Shown here piece by piece: positions 7,378 to 14,369 of a DNA stretch of 16,602 nt; the stretch's first letter is position 1, and each line of letters starts with the position of its first letter. The notes beneath the pieces were generated by a model. The model ran no database searches and was not told the DNA's origin. It saw only the letters and a program-made list of their open reading frames with translations. A program made the position numbers and the translations under genes. The stretch is from JAWXTP01 sp044433415. GTDB lineage: Bacteria; Bacteroidota; Bacteroidia; Bacteroidales; Rikenellaceae. The stretch is from NCBI GenBank assembly GCA_044433415.1, contig JAWXTP010000060.1, positions 1 to 16,602 of the forward strand, in the 5' to 3' direction.

Positions 7378-8550
7378 TTATTTCTCTGTGTTTAATTTTG
7401 TAAGTACTACACAAAATTCATATATTATTTTTGCAGCAGTTTTTGGGGTATAATTACTAACTATCTGTTTTGAAATCCCACCCATCTTTTTCAAATCATC
7501 TGAATGAAATTTAGATAAAGTATCAACTATAGAATCTTGATTATGTGAGTCAAATGCGTATCCATTTTCACCCTCCTTGATTAATTCCACATAACATCCA
7601 TTGTATATTGTTGTTGCTACAGGTAATCCACAAGCCATCGCCTCAGGAACTACTAAGCTCCAGTTGTCTTCAAGAGTAGGCATGATGAAAACATCTGTTG
7701 TTGCATAGTATTTATATATTTCGCTATAATTAACATTTCCTATAATGTGTATTGACGAAAGTGTACTAAATCTTTCCTCTAGCTCTTGCCTTAATATTCC
7801 ATCACCAATAACAAGGATATTGTCATTAGGATGATTTTTTATATGCTCTTCCCAAGCAACAAGAAGTTCTTTAATTCCCTTACGAATTACTAATTGACCA
7901 ACAAATAGATAAGTTAAACCTCCTCTATTAAGTTCATATTTCTGTTTTATTGTTTCAATTTCTGCATCTGCACAGTTAGCAACAGACGACTGTAAATCAT
8001 CAACTGCTGCAACCATAGCTCCCTCTACCATTGGATATTTTCCAAATCCCATACTTTCGAGATATTTTCTTGTAAGAGTACCATTTATTATAAAACCATC
8101 TGCAAATCGTCCTATTAGCTTTCTTGAATATGTCCTCCAAAATTGTGCATTGCGCTCTACATATGCAGTACGTTCATAAAAGATACATACCTTTCTGCCT
8201 TTGGATTTTAACACTGCTGGTACAGTCCATTGAAAAAAACCATCGCTAATTATAATATCTGGATTCACCTTATCAATAACAGTCAATATGCCAGGCTGGT
8301 ATGGGATATCAATATAACTATTTGACATATTGGAATCTTTAGAACCAATTATTAAATGTTTTTCACCTTCTAAAGCAATAGCATTATTTCCGACTCTTTT
8401 TTGCATATTATCGTGAACTTCGGGCGTTACTGCATCTTTTGAATATGCTATATGAAAATTGTTGTTCGTTAGTTTCACTAACTCTTCGCAGACTGGAACT
8501 TTGTAATTTCCGAACCATCTAACTAAGTACAGTATTTTAGGATTTTTCAT
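7378..8550 (-). CDS. Glycosyltransferase family 4 protein
   Basis: Second retaining GT-B enzyme of the operon. Seen: N-terminal ILYLVRWFGNYKVPVCEEL (6-24), VNPDIIISDGFFQW (93-106) and a Glycos_transf_1 domain from YLFVGQLVIRKGIKELL (214-230), through LVIGDGILRQELEE (245-258), to FIMPTLEDNWSLVVPEAMAC (288-307). In the last segment the usual EX7E pair reads Asp-X7-Glu (D295/E303), with an extra Glu just before the Asp; this EDNW variant is a conservative change and need not impair activity. Length 390. It follows the GT32 gene by 3 bases. Acceptor and donor cannot be read from the sequence. Confidence 0.9.
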   Translation of the reverse strand: MKNPKILYLVRWFGNYKVPVCEELVKLTNNNFHIAYSKDAVTPEVHDNMQKRVGNNAIALEGEKHLIIGSKDSNMSNSYIDIPYQPGILTVIDKVNPDIIISDGFFQWTVPAVLKSKGRKVCIFYERTAYVERNAQFWRTYSRKLIGRFADGFIINGTLTRKYLESMGFGKYPMVEGAMVAAVDDLQSSVANCADAEIETIKQKYELNRGGLTYLFVGQLVIRKGIKELLVAWEEHIKNHPNDNILVIGDGILRQELEERFSTLSSIHIIGNVNYSEIYKYYATTDVFIMPTLEDNWSLVVPEAMACGLPVATTIYNGCYVELIKEGENGYAFDSHNQDSIVDTLSKFHSDDLKKMGGISKQIVSNYTPKTAAKIIYEFCVVLTKLNTEK

Positions 8551-8553
8551 GGT

Positions 8554-9081
8554 TTATTTATTAATTTTACTCTGGAATAATTGTTTTACGAGGTGTAATT
8601 TCCTAGTTACTGAATCTCCCATATAACGAGAAAATATTTTAATAAATTTACGATATGGGCTAAGCCAACTTCCAGCAAAATGATGAATAGTATAGGTGTT
8701 CATAGTGCAAGTTATTCTACCTGTTTTATAAGATTTGGCGGTGAAATAATCTTGCGGAAAAAGTTCTATAGTATCATCATTTCCTAACAATTTAATATTA
8801 TATCTTTTTTTATTTATATAATTTTGTTGTAAAGTTTCAATCATGATAATAGGTAATACTTTTACATCAAATCTATCATTAGCTAATTTAAATGGTCTGT
8901 CGTTATAATAATCAAGACATTTCTTTAGATATCCCAAACCTTTCTCTGCCCCAAATACCCCCGCCTCTATTCTTCCATTAGAGTCTTCAATGGCAAAAGC
9001 ATACTTTTCAAATAATAATGGATTAAAACTTTTGATAACTTCAACATCCATATCTAAATAAAAACCACCAAAATTATACAC
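8554..9081 (-). CDS. GT32 glycosyltransferase, C-terminal piece of a frameshifted gene
   Basis: Carries the catalytic part of a capsule-type GT32 (DXD sugar-binding) enzyme: NFGGFYLDMDVEV (3-15), where DMD is the metal-binding DXD motif, then EAGVFGAEKGLGYL and the C-terminal TIHHFAGSW (132-140) that ends the family's core. The predicted GTG start at 9081 is probably not real. The frame continues upstream as Arg/Leu-Phe-Ala-Val, matching the consensus ADYIRLYALYNFGG once one base is restored between 9092 and 9093. Joined with 9054-9296 the product is 247 residues, the normal size. Alone, this piece lacks the nucleotide-binding N-terminus and should be inactive. Confidence 0.85.
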   Translation of the reverse strand: MYNFGGFYLDMDVEVIKSFNPLLFEKYAFAIEDSNGRIEAGVFGAEKGLGYLKKCLDYYNDRPFKLANDRFDVKVLPIIMIETLQQNYINKKRYNIKLLGNDDTIELFPQDYFTAKSYKTGRITCTMNTYTIHHFAGSWLSPYRKFIKIFSRYMGDSVTRKLHLVKQLFQSKINK

Positions 9082-9296
9082 CGCAAATAATCAATATAAT
9101 CTGCTGCAAAAGCATATTTTTTTGCTTCAAAAGCTTGCTTGACCCAAAGAGATTGTTCCAGCTCAAACCGTTTCAAATCCCATAACATAAACTCATAGTC
9201 AGGAAGTTTTTCTTTCCAAGATTTCATGCACTCTTTTAGTGTTTGTGGAATAGGGTCACCACTAAGCCAACAATAATGAACTATTTTAGGTATCAT
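9054..9296 (-). CDS. GT32 glycosyltransferase, N-terminal piece of a frameshifted gene
   Basis: Begins with the GT32 signature IPKIVHYCWLSGDPIP (2-17), followed by CMKSWKEKLPDYEFMLWD (23-40) and FEAKKYAFAADYI (56-68), all family-typical. After residue 68 the frame turns to unrelated DYLRCIILVVFI and stops, while the expected continuation is in another frame of the same bases (8554-9081). The overlap of the two reading frames and the total length of 743 bases (one short of 248 codons) point to a single-base deletion. No homopolymer lies at the break. The intact enzyme would add one sugar of the repeat unit. It starts 9 bases after the polymerase gene. Confidence 0.85.
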   Translation of the reverse strand: MIPKIVHYCWLSGDPIPQTLKECMKSWKEKLPDYEFMLWDLKRFELEQSLWVKQAFEAKKYAFAADYIDYLRCIILVVFI

Positions 9297-9305
9297 ATAT
9301 TTTTA

Positions 9306-10505
9306 TTAAATTAAATTAAAAAACAGGGGCAACAACAACAACTCCCAAATATCTGCATAATGAAATCCACTTGTATTGTGAATTGTGACAAATCTTACAA
9401 AAAAGAAGATACTCGCCAAACTCGAATACGCAATGTGCCACTCCTTAGAGAAACCATAAGAAGCTAATGGTAATATTAGCGGTATAAGTGCATATAGCAT
9501 AAAAAAGAATCTATATTGTATTAATGGATTTTGCGTAAAAGATAAAATAAACACCATTGTTATCAGGCATACATATAAAATCGAATATAATGAGTTGTAT
9601 TTAATATTTCTCATTTGCCACAACTGCTTAATACAAATAAAAAAGAAAGGAATAAAAACAATAATTGCTAACGACATATCTAATTCCCCACCATCAGTTG
9701 CATTACTACTAAACCTATCAACGGCATAATTTGCGGTTCCAAATAACCCTCCAATAAATGTGTTAAATACCACAACTACGGCAACTCCCAAAAGTATGAT
9801 TGAGAGTTTGAATATATTTAACCGTGTATAAATCACAGGCACTAAAGATAATAGTACAAAAAAAAGAGATGAAGTATGTATCAAAGGTGCTGCCACGAGC
9901 AAAGCCCAGCAATGTTTCCCTTTAGCTGCTCTATAACACAAAGCATAAATGGTTATTGATACAGCCAATACCTGTCGTACTAAATGAGCAGTTAATACAA
10001 AGTACTGAGTAAAGAAACACAACGTCATTACGCCACAAAGTATCGCATATTTATCAAAGTTCTCTTTCCTAAATATTAAATACATTCCTTTGAGCAGTAA
10101 CATATACATTACAACTGATAGTAATGAAAAGAACAATAAGGGGTTACCAAAACAGACATAATAGCCAATATAAGTTATTATATTATATAATGGCTCAGTT
10201 CTCATTGACAAAATCCCAGCAACTCCACTAATAGGCACATCTTCAAAATACTGAATATATGCTCCTAAATCACTAAGCATAGATGTATCAATAGTGTAAT
10301 TAATAAGACCCATCCATATAGAAAGCATCAAGAATAGTGAGCTGTACATATATTTCGGAACTTTATCTAATCTTACTATCTGAACAATGCTAAAAATAAC
10401 ACCTATTACAGGAGCTAGTATAAAAAACAGAAAGCCGATTATCAGATAACGCCAACAACTAAAGTCGATGTATAAAGTGTTTAATTTATTATGAAATTGG
10501 TTCAT
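9306..10505 (-). CDS. EpsG-family (Wzy-like) polysaccharide polymerase
   Basis: Polytopic inner-membrane protein expected to polymerise flipped repeat units on the periplasmic side. Seen: about ten strongly hydrophobic segments across 399 residues (for example 20-45, 52-70, 120-145, 155-172, 200-220 and 230-250). It also has the EpsG-type pattern of a Tyr/Phe-rich loop near 78-90 (SDLGAYIQYFED), TEPLYNIITY (103-112), HLVRQVLAVSI (174-184) with Arg177-Gln178, and a PLIHTSSL segment (207-214) with His210. It is the only polymerase candidate here and complements the Wzx flippase gene. It sits 22 bases after the DUF115-type gene. Wzy-like proteins diverge strongly, so the linkage formed cannot be predicted. 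Confidence 0.87.
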   Translation of the reverse strand: MNQFHNKLNTLYIDFSCWRYLIIGFLFFILAPVIGVIFSIVQIVRLDKVPKYMYSSLFLMLSIWMGLINYTIDTSMLSDLGAYIQYFEDVPISGVAGILSMRTEPLYNIITYIGYYVCFGNPLLFFSLLSVVMYMLLLKGMYLIFRKENFDKYAILCGVMTLCFFTQYFVLTAHLVRQVLAVSITIYALCYRAAKGKHCWALLVAAPLIHTSSLFFVLLSLVPVIYTRLNIFKLSIILLGVAVVVVFNTFIGGLFGTANYAVDRFSSNATDGGELDMSLAIIVFIPFFFICIKQLWQMRNIKYNSLYSILYVCLITMVFILSFTQNPLIQYRFFFMLYALIPLILPLASYGFSKEWHIAYSSLASIFFFVRFVTIHNTSGFHYADIWELLLLPLFFNLI

Positions 10506-10527
10506 TCATGGATTATTTTGTTATACA

Positions 10528-11349
10528 TTAAAACAGTTTGTCGAAATCTACACTAGTGAAGGTTTCCAATCGACCGCCACGAGTGGCATTGTAGATTTTT
10601 ACACCATGCTCTTCTGTAAATCTTTTTGCGGCCTCGTAAGCTATATCCATCTCCCATTTTGCACCTGAACAAGCTTTGCTGACTTTTTCTGATATGCCAC
10701 TGAAATAAGACGATTTAAGTTCTTTATTAACACGTACAGTACCATCTTTTTGTTTATCAAGCATATAGTTATTATCAACGCCTAAGAAATAGATCTCTTC
10801 ACATCCCATATATACGGCTAACTGAATAGATACGTATGTAACTGTTGCTAATGTGTATGTTATAGAGGATAAATCATATGAAAAGTGAGGATTCTCCAAA
10901 TGCTTACGATTACCATCTGCATTCAGATACAAACACTTTCCTTTTACATTTCGTGTAAAAAGGTATGATGACTGACGGAAAAATTTATACTTAGCAGGAA
11001 TATTGCTGGCGACATCAATTAGTGTTCTTTGAAGTCCCTCGTCAATGACAGAATAATATGTAGGTCGCCAACTTGTCCTTGGGAAAATCAAATTTATACT
11101 ATTTGCAGCAAATGAAATATCATTATTTTTTGCTAACATCTCTAAATCATCTGATGTTAAAGATGGTCCGTTGCCTATTATAAAACAACGCTTACCCTTA
11201 TGGATATTTTTAAGTGACTTTATTGTTTGTTTATTCTCTAAAGGTTTTCCTATGAGAGTGAACAATAGTTGAGACAAGTGATTATAAAAGATCAATCGAT
11301 AATATCCCAATCGCAGAAAACGTGCTATACTCTTGATTAATTTGTTCAT
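10528..11349 (-). CDS. DUF115/GT42-like protein, candidate glycosyltransferase
   Basis: 273 residues. After a basic, partly amphipathic N-terminus (1-50) comes a Rossmann-like start, GKRCFIIGNGPSLTSDDLEML (52-72), with the G-N-G-P-S-L nucleotide-binding turn shared by DUF115 (MptE-like) proteins and GT42 sialyltransferases. It is followed by DISFAANSINLIFP (77-90), a central YFLGVDNNY (187-195) and a C-terminal IYNATRGGRLETF (252-264) of the same fold. Database tools often label such proteins 6-hydroxymethylpterin diphosphokinase-like. In this setting, downstream of a cytidylyltransferase, a CMP-sugar-dependent transferase is a more sensible inference, but it is unproven. The same fold appears as the C-terminal domain of the aldolase at 12016-13621. 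Gaps are 22 bases to the polymerase gene and 29 to the HAD gene. Confidence 0.72.
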   Translation of the reverse strand: MNKLIKSIARFLRLGYYRLIFYNHLSQLLFTLIGKPLENKQTIKSLKNIHKGKRCFIIGNGPSLTSDDLEMLAKNNDISFAANSINLIFPRTSWRPTYYSVIDEGLQRTLIDVASNIPAKYKFFRQSSYLFTRNVKGKCLYLNADGNRKHLENPHFSYDLSSITYTLATVTYVSIQLAVYMGCEEIYFLGVDNNYMLDKQKDGTVRVNKELKSSYFSGISEKVSKACSGAKWEMDIAYEAAKRFTEEHGVKIYNATRGGRLETFTSVDFDKLF

Positions 11350-11378
11350 TGTAGATTAAATTATGTAATACCTAGAAA

Positions 11379-12023
11379 TTAAAATAATTCTGCTAATTCT
11401 TGCGCATTATTTACAAATAGCGTATCCTGATTATTATCATCCTTACTCATGAATCCAAAACCATAAGTAACTCCTATAAAATCTATCTCATTATTTACTG
11501 AGCCGTTACGATCATGTTCTGTATCACCTATCATTACAAAATCACCTTTACCGTAATTTGGAAATTGATTGATTACACATTTCACAATATCGGATTTAGT
11601 GAGTTTACCCTCATAGTCCGAACCTTTAATCACATCAAACAAATCGTATAAATCAAAATGTTTTAAAATAGTTTTGGTATAATCTTCTCTTTTTGAGGTT
11701 GCAATTGCTAATTTGTAATTTTTACTCTTTAGCGCAATCAATAATTCCATTAACCCATTATATAATGCTGCTTCAAAAAGATAATCCTTTATATATATAG
11801 CTCTAAAATCAGTAGCAAGTCTCCACGCTTCTTCTTTTGACAAGTTCAAGTACTTCAAAAATGAGTCTTGAACAGGTGGCCCAATAAAGTTTTTAATCTC
11901 ATCTCCGTCCAGTTCCTTGTAGCCATTTTGTAGAAATGCCGTATTGATACTTTTTGCAATACCTACGGATGTGTCCAGTATTGTTCCATCTAAATCGAAC
12001 AAAATCACTTTATATTTATTCAT
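11379..12023 (-). CDS. HAD-superfamily phosphatase (phosphoglycolate-phosphatase-like)
   Basis: Small-molecule phosphatase. Seen: motif I FDLDGTILDT (9-18) with nucleophile Asp10 and acid/base Asp12, a helical cap (about 20-85), motif II IATSKR (107-112) with Ser110, Lys139 or Lys143 as the candidate motif III lysine, and motif IV MIGDTEHDRNGSVN (164-177) with Asp167 and Asp171. Length 214 fits the PGP-like group. The start overlaps the aldolase stop by 8 bases, so it is translationally linked to that gene. Context suggests it removes the phosphate from an intermediate made by the aldolase before activation by the cytidylyltransferase, as KdsC does in Kdo synthesis. The substrate is inferred, not seen. 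Confidence 0.88.
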   Translation of the reverse strand: MNKYKVILFDLDGTILDTSVGIAKSINTAFLQNGYKELDGDEIKNFIGPPVQDSFLKYLNLSKEEAWRLATDFRAIYIKDYLFEAALYNGLMELLIALKSKNYKLAIATSKREDYTKTILKHFDLYDLFDVIKGSDYEGKLTKSDIVKCVINQFPNYGKGDFVMIGDTEHDRNGSVNNEIDFIGVTYGFGFMSKDDNNQDTLFVNNAQELAELF

Positions 12024-13314
12024 TTTCGATGTATACGGAATTAGTTAAGAAAGTTATGTCTATATCTTTTTTCAACTCTGAAATTCTATTTTTAATAGCA
12101 AAATTCACCTTCTCCAATGTTTTAAACTCGACTGGAAATTCATAATATTCATCATAATAATTTCCGCTTTTTCTATCCGAAAAACCATCAAATCCTGCTA
12201 GAGTAACATTATTTACACCCATTTTGTAAAACATATTTAATATCATTATCAAAGAGTTGTCCATAATGACATCTTGTTTGTCTAATACACTTTCATACCC
12301 AACAACATAATCGAAAGCTCTACCTGAGCAAGTGATATTGCTTGTAGCAACAACATTAATATTATCTTTTTCTTCTATTTTTGAGAAGATCATGCCATAT
12401 CGTTTCGCATTACTAATAAATAAATAATCAACAGGAAATAAGTCAATTAAACTATTAACCGAAAAAACCATTGGTTGGCGTTTCTCTACAAAAGAAAGGA
12501 TACTTTCTTTATCGGAAATCAGCGTTTCACCAGGACCTAAAATTAGAATATCTCTACCATCTACATTTTCTTTTAATGTGGCTACATTCTCGTTGTAGTC
12601 TTTATACTTCCCTTGGTAGTCCAAATACATTTTTTCTATATGCTCCTTTTTATAATTAAGCTTATAATCATTGTCAATTTGTGATACGATTGTATTTATC
12701 GCAGCTACAGATAACGTCTTTTTATTAAGCAAATAGTCAATATAACTAGGGTGGCAGTCATTAGAAGCTGATATAAAAAACTTTAAATTATATCCAAACT
12801 TCAGTTTATCCGTTAACTTCAAAATAACTACATCAATAATTTCTAATATATATTCTATTTTATAATAAGTATTATACTTTTTAGTGATATACATAACTAA
12901 TAGCTCTAACGGAGCATTACCAGCACTTTTCCCCATACCGTAGCATGTCCCATCTACAATAAGTTTTCTGTCAGAATTATTCTCAAGCATATTAACACAA
13001 TTTGAATATGCTAATTGGAAATTATTATGTCCATGATAACCAATAAACACATCTTTATCAAGGTTATAATCTAGCAATTCAAAATAATGTAGCATTTGTT
13101 TATCGTGCAAAAGACCATATGTATCTACTAACGCTACTGCAAACGGCTTTATGTCGTTTATAATCTCAATTAAATCAAGTAAATCCTTATCAGAGTATGA
13201 GGTTATTGAAACCATTTGCAAACAAACTTCATAGCCTTTTTTTATCAACTCTTGAGCATATTTACAAGCCTCAACCATTTTAGGTTTTTTAAAAATAACC
13301 CCTAATCGTATCAA
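12016..13314 (-). CDS. HMGL-like aldolase fused to a DUF115/GT42-like domain, C-terminal piece of a frameshifted gene
   Basis: Residues 6-200 continue a DRE-TIM metallolyase barrel: VIFKKPKMVEACKYA (6-20), SITSYSD (36-42), ALVDTYGLL (61-69), the metal-binding HGHNN (94-98) and GMGKSAGNAPLE (126-137). From about 250 a second domain starts with DILILGPGETLISD (255-268), then FSVNSLIDLFPVDYLFISN (284-302), LAGFDGF (372-378) and FLTNSVYIENE (422-432), the DUF115/GT42-like Rossmann pattern. The TTG start and first five codons are probably artefacts. Removing one base of the CCCC run at 13299-13302 joins IR from the upstream piece to VIFKK, as in related aldolases, giving 534 residues. This piece alone lacks the DCTLRDGG metal site, so it cannot be a working aldolase. 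Confidence 0.82.
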   Translation of the reverse strand: MIRLGVIFKKPKMVEACKYAQELIKKGYEVCLQMVSITSYSDKDLLDLIEIINDIKPFAVALVDTYGLLHDKQMLHYFELLDYNLDKDVFIGYHGHNNFQLAYSNCVNMLENNSDRKLIVDGTCYGMGKSAGNAPLELLVMYITKKYNTYYKIEYILEIIDVVILKLTDKLKFGYNLKFFISASNDCHPSYIDYLLNKKTLSVAAINTIVSQIDNDYKLNYKKEHIEKMYLDYQGKYKDYNENVATLKENVDGRDILILGPGETLISDKESILSFVEKRQPMVFSVNSLIDLFPVDYLFISNAKRYGMIFSKIEEKDNINVVATSNITCSGRAFDYVVGYESVLDKQDVIMDNSLIMILNMFYKMGVNNVTLAGFDGFSDRKSGNYYDEYYEFPVEFKTLEKVNFAIKNRISELKKDIDITFLTNSVYIENE

Positions 13315-13621
13315 TAAAATTATCTTCTTTGTTTTGAATATTTTCTAAAGCACATGTACCATAATCAATCATCGCAAGGACTTTTGAACGCCCTTTGTTG
13401 CAACCTTCAAATAGCTTGTTGTAGCTACATGTATCTGGTTGTATTGTTCTGTTCATATCGCTTATGCATCTATCATCCAAAAATCCAACCTCGATATAAT
13501 CAATCTGAGCATTCACAAGGTTGTTGAATACATACATAATGGTGTCATATCCAAAATTCCAATCATTTAGATAACCTCCATCTCGTAATGTGCAATCTAA
13601 AAGTTTTGCTTTATTTTCCAT
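13289..13621 (-). CDS. HMGL-like aldolase, N-terminal piece of a frameshifted gene
   Basis: Opens with LLDCTLRDGGYLNDWNFG (7-24). This contains the DRE-TIM hallmark: Arg13, and Asp14 as metal ligand. DYIEVGFLDD (41-50) is the second conserved strand. The family includes HMG-CoA lyase, 4-hydroxy-2-oxovalerate aldolase and isopropylmalate synthase, which join or split carbon chains next to a keto acid. After NFIDTIR (101-107) the frame reads GYF and stops, while the matching continuation VIFKKPK is one base away. The fault is most simply an extra base in a run of four (13299-13302). It overlaps the cytidylyltransferase gene by 11 bases, so the two are coupled. The intact enzyme would likely build the carbon skeleton of an acidic sugar. 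Confidence 0.82.
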   Translation of the reverse strand: MENKAKLLDCTLRDGGYLNDWNFGYDTIMYVFNNLVNAQIDYIEVGFLDDRCISDMNRTIQPDTCSYNKLFEGCNKGRSKVLAMIDYGTCALENIQNKEDNFIDTIRGYF

Positions 13622-14369
13622 TATTCTTTATTTTATTGTTTGAAATCTTTTCACGAACTATCTCTAGGTCTTTTGGTGTATCTACGGATAATGAATCTGA
13701 TTCAATTAGTTTGCATGTAATAGCGATCCCATTTTCCAAAAAACGCTGAAGTGTTACATCCTCAATACTTTCTAAGTAACCTTTCGGTAAGCTTACAAAA
13801 TAATCTAAAGCCTTTTTATTATAACATTCCACTCCAACAAGTTTTTTGTATTTAAAATTTAGTGTTTTGTATGGAAATGGTATTGGCGATCTACTAAGAA
13901 AAACACATTTTTCTGCAGGATTTGTTACTACTTTAGTATTTGCGGGATCTATCACTTCCGCCGGTTCTGTAAAATACCTGCATGTACACGTAATATAAGA
14001 ATCATTGCTAATACCACGTGGAATCATACATTTGATATTTTCAATCTCAATTAAAGGCTCATCACCACAAATTACTACATAGTAATCTGATGAAATAAGT
14101 TCGCTTATTTCGTGTACTCTATGTATATGTGTATTATGACTTATAGAAGTCATAATACACTTCATATTATAAGTATCACAAACTTCTTTTATACGCAAAT
14201 CGTCAGTAGCAACATAAATCTCATTTAATTCTGTCACTTTTTTACATTGCTGATAGACCCACCAAATCATAGGTTTACCGCAAATATCCGCTAAAGGCTT
14301 TCCTGGGAATCTACTTGACTCGTATCTTGCAGGAATAACGCCTATTATTTTATTAATTTTACTGTTCAT
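13611..14369 (-). CDS. KdsB-like cytidylyltransferase (CMP-sugar acid synthetase)
   Basis: Member of the CMP-Kdo synthetase/acylneuraminate cytidylyltransferase superfamily: couples CTP to an ulosonic-type acid. Seen: IGVIPARYESSRFPGKPL (9-26), the CTP-binding loop; IYVATDDLRI (51-60); VICGDEPLI (99-107), the KdsB GDEP motif; VGVECYNKKALDYF (near 178-191); ESIEDVTLQRFLENG (near 200-214), the counterpart of the KdsB ExLEQLRxLENG stretch; and SVDTPKDLEIV near 228-238. The KdsB sugar-site signature SGTDR is missing; the equivalent segment reads TSISHNTHIHRVHE (74-87), so the acid is probably not Kdo. It overlaps the flippase stop by 4 bases (ATGA). Length 252 is normal. Confidence 0.88.
   Translation of the reverse strand: MNSKINKIIGVIPARYESSRFPGKPLADICGKPMIWWVYQQCKKVTELNEIYVATDDLRIKEVCDTYNMKCIMTSISHNTHIHRVHEISELISSDYYVVICGDEPLIEIENIKCMIPRGISNDSYITCTCRYFTEPAEVIDPANTKVVTNPAEKCVFLSRSPIPFPYKTLNFKYKKLVGVECYNKKALDYFVSLPKGYLESIEDVTLQRFLENGIAITCKLIESDSLSVDTPKDLEIVREKISNNKIKNNGK

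Noticed and set aside
9054..9093. Programmed -1 frameshift in the GT32 gene
   Set aside because: No X-XXY-YYZ slippery heptamer or supporting structure is evident at the break; a one-base deletion restoring the family consensus is simpler.
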